Positions 23,354-24,080 of a DNA stretch of 24,080 nt are shown in pieces; position 1 is the first letter of the stretch, and the number at the start of each line of letters is the position of its first letter. This DNA comes from an uncultured Bacilli bacterium (lineage in GTDB: Bacteria > Bacillota_I > Bacilli_A > RF39 > UBA660). Below the pieces are notes generated by a model, which was not told the DNA's origin, did not search any database, and saw only the letters and a program-made list of their open reading frames with translations. The stretch is taken from the NCBI GenBank assembly GCA_947598455.1, contig CANQFI010000008.1:1-24080 (forward strand). The letters run 5' to 3'. A program made the translations under genes and the position numbers.

Positions 23354-23518
23354 ATGAAGAAAGTTTAAGATTTTATTGTAAAAAATTTAAGTATTGTTAT
23401 ATCTTTTATTGCTTTAATCATATCAATAACTAATTTAATTTATTTAATAATTACCAATAAAAAAAAATTATTCTTTTATAAAATCACCAAGACTATTATT
23501 GGAAGGTCAAACCAATAG
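23354..23518 (+). pseudogene. Broken small membrane protein gene
   Basis: An ATG with an SD-like GGGAC upstream and an extended -10 box further up opens a frame Met-Lys-Lys-Val, which is stopped by TAA at codon 5 (23366-23368). The same frame then runs on for about 49 codons: one clear hydrophobic helix (Leu-Ser-Ile-Val-Ile-Ser-Phe-Ile-Ala-Leu-Ile-Ile-Ser) followed by a Lys-rich stretch, to TAG at 23516. One nonsense change would explain it. The family is not identified. Confidence 0.4.
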
Positions 23519-23568
23519 AGGAAAAGAAGTAATACGAAGAAAGGAAATATATTCTATTATATTTCCAA

Positions 23569-23736
23569 TTAATATAATCGGTTGTTAAATTCATTTTCGT
23601 TTGATACTATTATTCTTCCTATATTTCAATACACATAAATAATAGATTTATTGATTTCATTAGCTAAATTAGATTTAGTTTCTTCTACTAAATTAGTAAT
23701 TTCTGTAATCATTTTATTGTTGGCTTTTTCTATCAT
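23569..23736 (-). pseudogene. Truncated DUF1016 (YhcG-type) gene with in-frame TGA at the conserved Trp
   Basis: A good SD (AAAGGAG) and ATG open a frame that reads like the N-terminal domain of the DUF1016/YhcG PDDEXK-nuclease family: Ile-Thr-Asn-Leu-Val-Glu-Glu-Thr-Lys-Ser-Asn-Leu, then Ile-Asn-Lys-Ser-Ile-Ile-Tyr-Val-Tyr. Codon 37 is TGA (23628-23626) exactly where the family has Trp of Tyr-Trp-x-Ile-Gly. The frame continues Asn-Ile-Gly-Arg-Ile-Ile-Val-Ser-Asn-Glu-Asn-Glu to TAA at 23571. The nuclease part is missing altogether. The gene is therefore dead by truncation whether or not the TGA is read. A TetR-type palindrome and a promoter precede it. Confidence 0.6.
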
Positions 23737-23756
23737 AATTGCTCCTTTTGAAATTA

Positions 23757-23772
23757 GTCAGACGCGTCTGAC
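23757..23772. promoter_or_regulatory. Perfect 16-bp palindrome, TetR-type operator
   Basis: GTCAGACGCGTCTGAC is a perfect palindrome, extended to about 26 bp by further matching bases around one mismatch on each side. It is the most GC-rich short stretch here apart from the tRNA. It lies 21 nt before the ATG of the broken DUF1016 gene. Symmetry, length and an AGACGCGTCT core suit a TetR-family site, but no TetR gene is in the window. Confidence 0.6.
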
Positions 23773-23802
23773 CAATTTATTTTTTTCTTTAAATACTACT
23801 AT

Positions 23803-23811
23803 ATTTTACCA
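23803..23811 (-). promoter_or_regulatory. TG-extended -10 promoter before the operator
   Basis: On the minus strand TG-G-TAAAAT (23811-23803) places the start point near 23796, so the palindrome lies about 25-40 nt inside the transcript as a roadblock-type or leader operator. Confidence 0.45.
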
Positions 23812-23879
23812 TATAAATTACCAAGTAGTATTAATATTTGTTAGTTTTTGTGTTATTTTGTCTTTGACAAAATAATTAA

Positions 23880-23928
23880 CCCCCTAGGAATTTTGACAAA
23901 TATATCAAAATGTCCTGTGGGGATTTTT
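23880..23928 (+). terminator. Strong hairpin followed by T-run
   Basis: A 7-bp inner stem (ATTTTGA/TCAAAAT, 8-nt loop), a bulge, a 4-bp AGGA/TCCT stem and an outer CCCC/GGGG stem are followed by ATTTTTATT on the plus strand. A second hairpin with a 10-bp stem and 3-nt loop lies directly upstream (23853-23875). No intact plus-strand gene precedes it, so it may be a leftover terminator. Confidence 0.55.
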
Positions 23929-23935
23929 ATTACAT

Positions 23936-23962
23936 AAAAAAATCATCTCAATTTAGAGATGA
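23936..23962 (-). terminator. Terminator of the tRNA-Gly gene
   Basis: On the minus strand a 7-bp perfect stem around TAAATT is followed by seven Ts, 42 nt downstream of the tRNA CCA end. Confidence 0.8.
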
Positions 23963-23984
23963 AATATATTTGAATGTTCAAAAA

Positions 23985-24014
23985 GTTCGAACAAATTCGT
24001 CAATGGAGCAATTG
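23985..24014. repeat. tRNA-Gly 3' end and flank, partner of the 23183-23212 repeat
   Basis: This copy includes the acceptor 3' strand and the encoded CCA of the intact tRNA (24004-24014) and 19 flanking bases. See the partner repeat for the alignment. Confidence 0.5.
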
Positions 24015-24078
24015 AGCGGAATCGAACCGCCATCTCAACCTTGGCAAGGTCGCATACTAACCGTTGTACTACAACTGC
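24004..24078 (-). tRNA. tRNA-Gly (anticodon GCC)
   Basis: A complete cloverleaf can be folded on the minus strand. The acceptor GCAGTTG pairs with CAATTGC, the D stem GTAC with GTAT, and the anticodon stem CGACC with GGTTG around TTGCCAA (anticodon GCC). The T stem GGCGG pairs with CCGCT around TTCGATT. CCA is encoded at the 3' end (24006-24004). It is 75 nt long. Only two bases of upstream sequence remain in the window, so its promoter is not seen. It carries its own terminator and looks functional. Its 3' end is partly repeated about 800 bp away. Confidence 0.95.
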
Positions 24079-24080
24079 AA

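Noticed and set aside
23651..23875. Plus-strand frame of 74 codons starting with TTG
   Set aside because: It has no ribosome-binding site, lies antisense to the better supported DUF1016 remnant and across its operator, and its hydrophobic composition follows from T-rich sequence.
1..24080. CRISPR arrays, insertion sequences, integrase or phage structural genes
   Set aside because: No regularly spaced repeats, transposase motifs or phage genes were seen on either strand.

Overview
The window is very AT-rich (by eye about three quarters A+T). It has short intergenic gaps, Shine-Dalgarno (SD) led genes, TG-extended -10 promoters and compact hairpin terminators. This points to an uncultured low-GC Bacillota of the Bacilli/Mollicutes-related gut type (RF39-like is my guess; no marker gene proves it). 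The code looks standard: every Trp codon in an intact gene is TGG, and AGG encodes the expected Arg of the signal peptidase His-Arg motif. The complete genes end almost only in TAA, with two or three TAG.

Region 1 (1-5084): the tail of an unknown gene, then a MarR regulator in an operon with two half-ABC exporters. The exporters form a textbook heterodimer: one subunit has the degenerate Walker B and H-loop, the other has the degenerate signature motif and a large extracellular insertion. A small helical orphan gene follows.

Region 2 (5085-9309): a queuosine-salvage glycosylase (Q_salvage/DUF2419) sits 10 nt ahead of a two-domain P-loop kinase-like protein. A Nudix hydrolase and a FAD oxidoreductase with a C-terminal Rieske domain follow.

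Region 3 (9310-14400): two orphan genes on the plus strand, then three minus-strand genes. Two of these are a SipW-like signal peptidase and its likely substrate, a TasA/camelysin-like surface protein. The third is a transglutaminase-fold protein that lacks the usual His.

Region 4 (14400-22937): an accessory-looking block on the plus strand, mostly one gene per promoter. It holds a uracil-DNA-glycosylase-fold protein, a transglutaminase-like protein with Cys/His/Asp, a helical protein ending in a kinase-like domain, a TIGR04076 protein, and two large helical proteins. The two large proteins share an undescribed C-terminal domain with a His / Ser-(Thr)-Ser / Tyr-Asn-Glu-Ile layout that resembles ADP-ribosyltransferases. 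The kinase-like protein and one of these end in near-identical pentapeptides. I regard this block as the best candidate for something undescribed.

Region 5 (22938-24080): a decayed strip of about 1 kb ending in an intact tRNA-Gly(GCC) on the minus strand. It holds a broken DUF1016/YhcG-type gene behind a TetR-type palindrome, a broken one-helix membrane protein gene, several hairpins, and an imperfect copy of the tRNA 3' end. The likeliest reading is the scar of an element once inserted at the tRNA gene.
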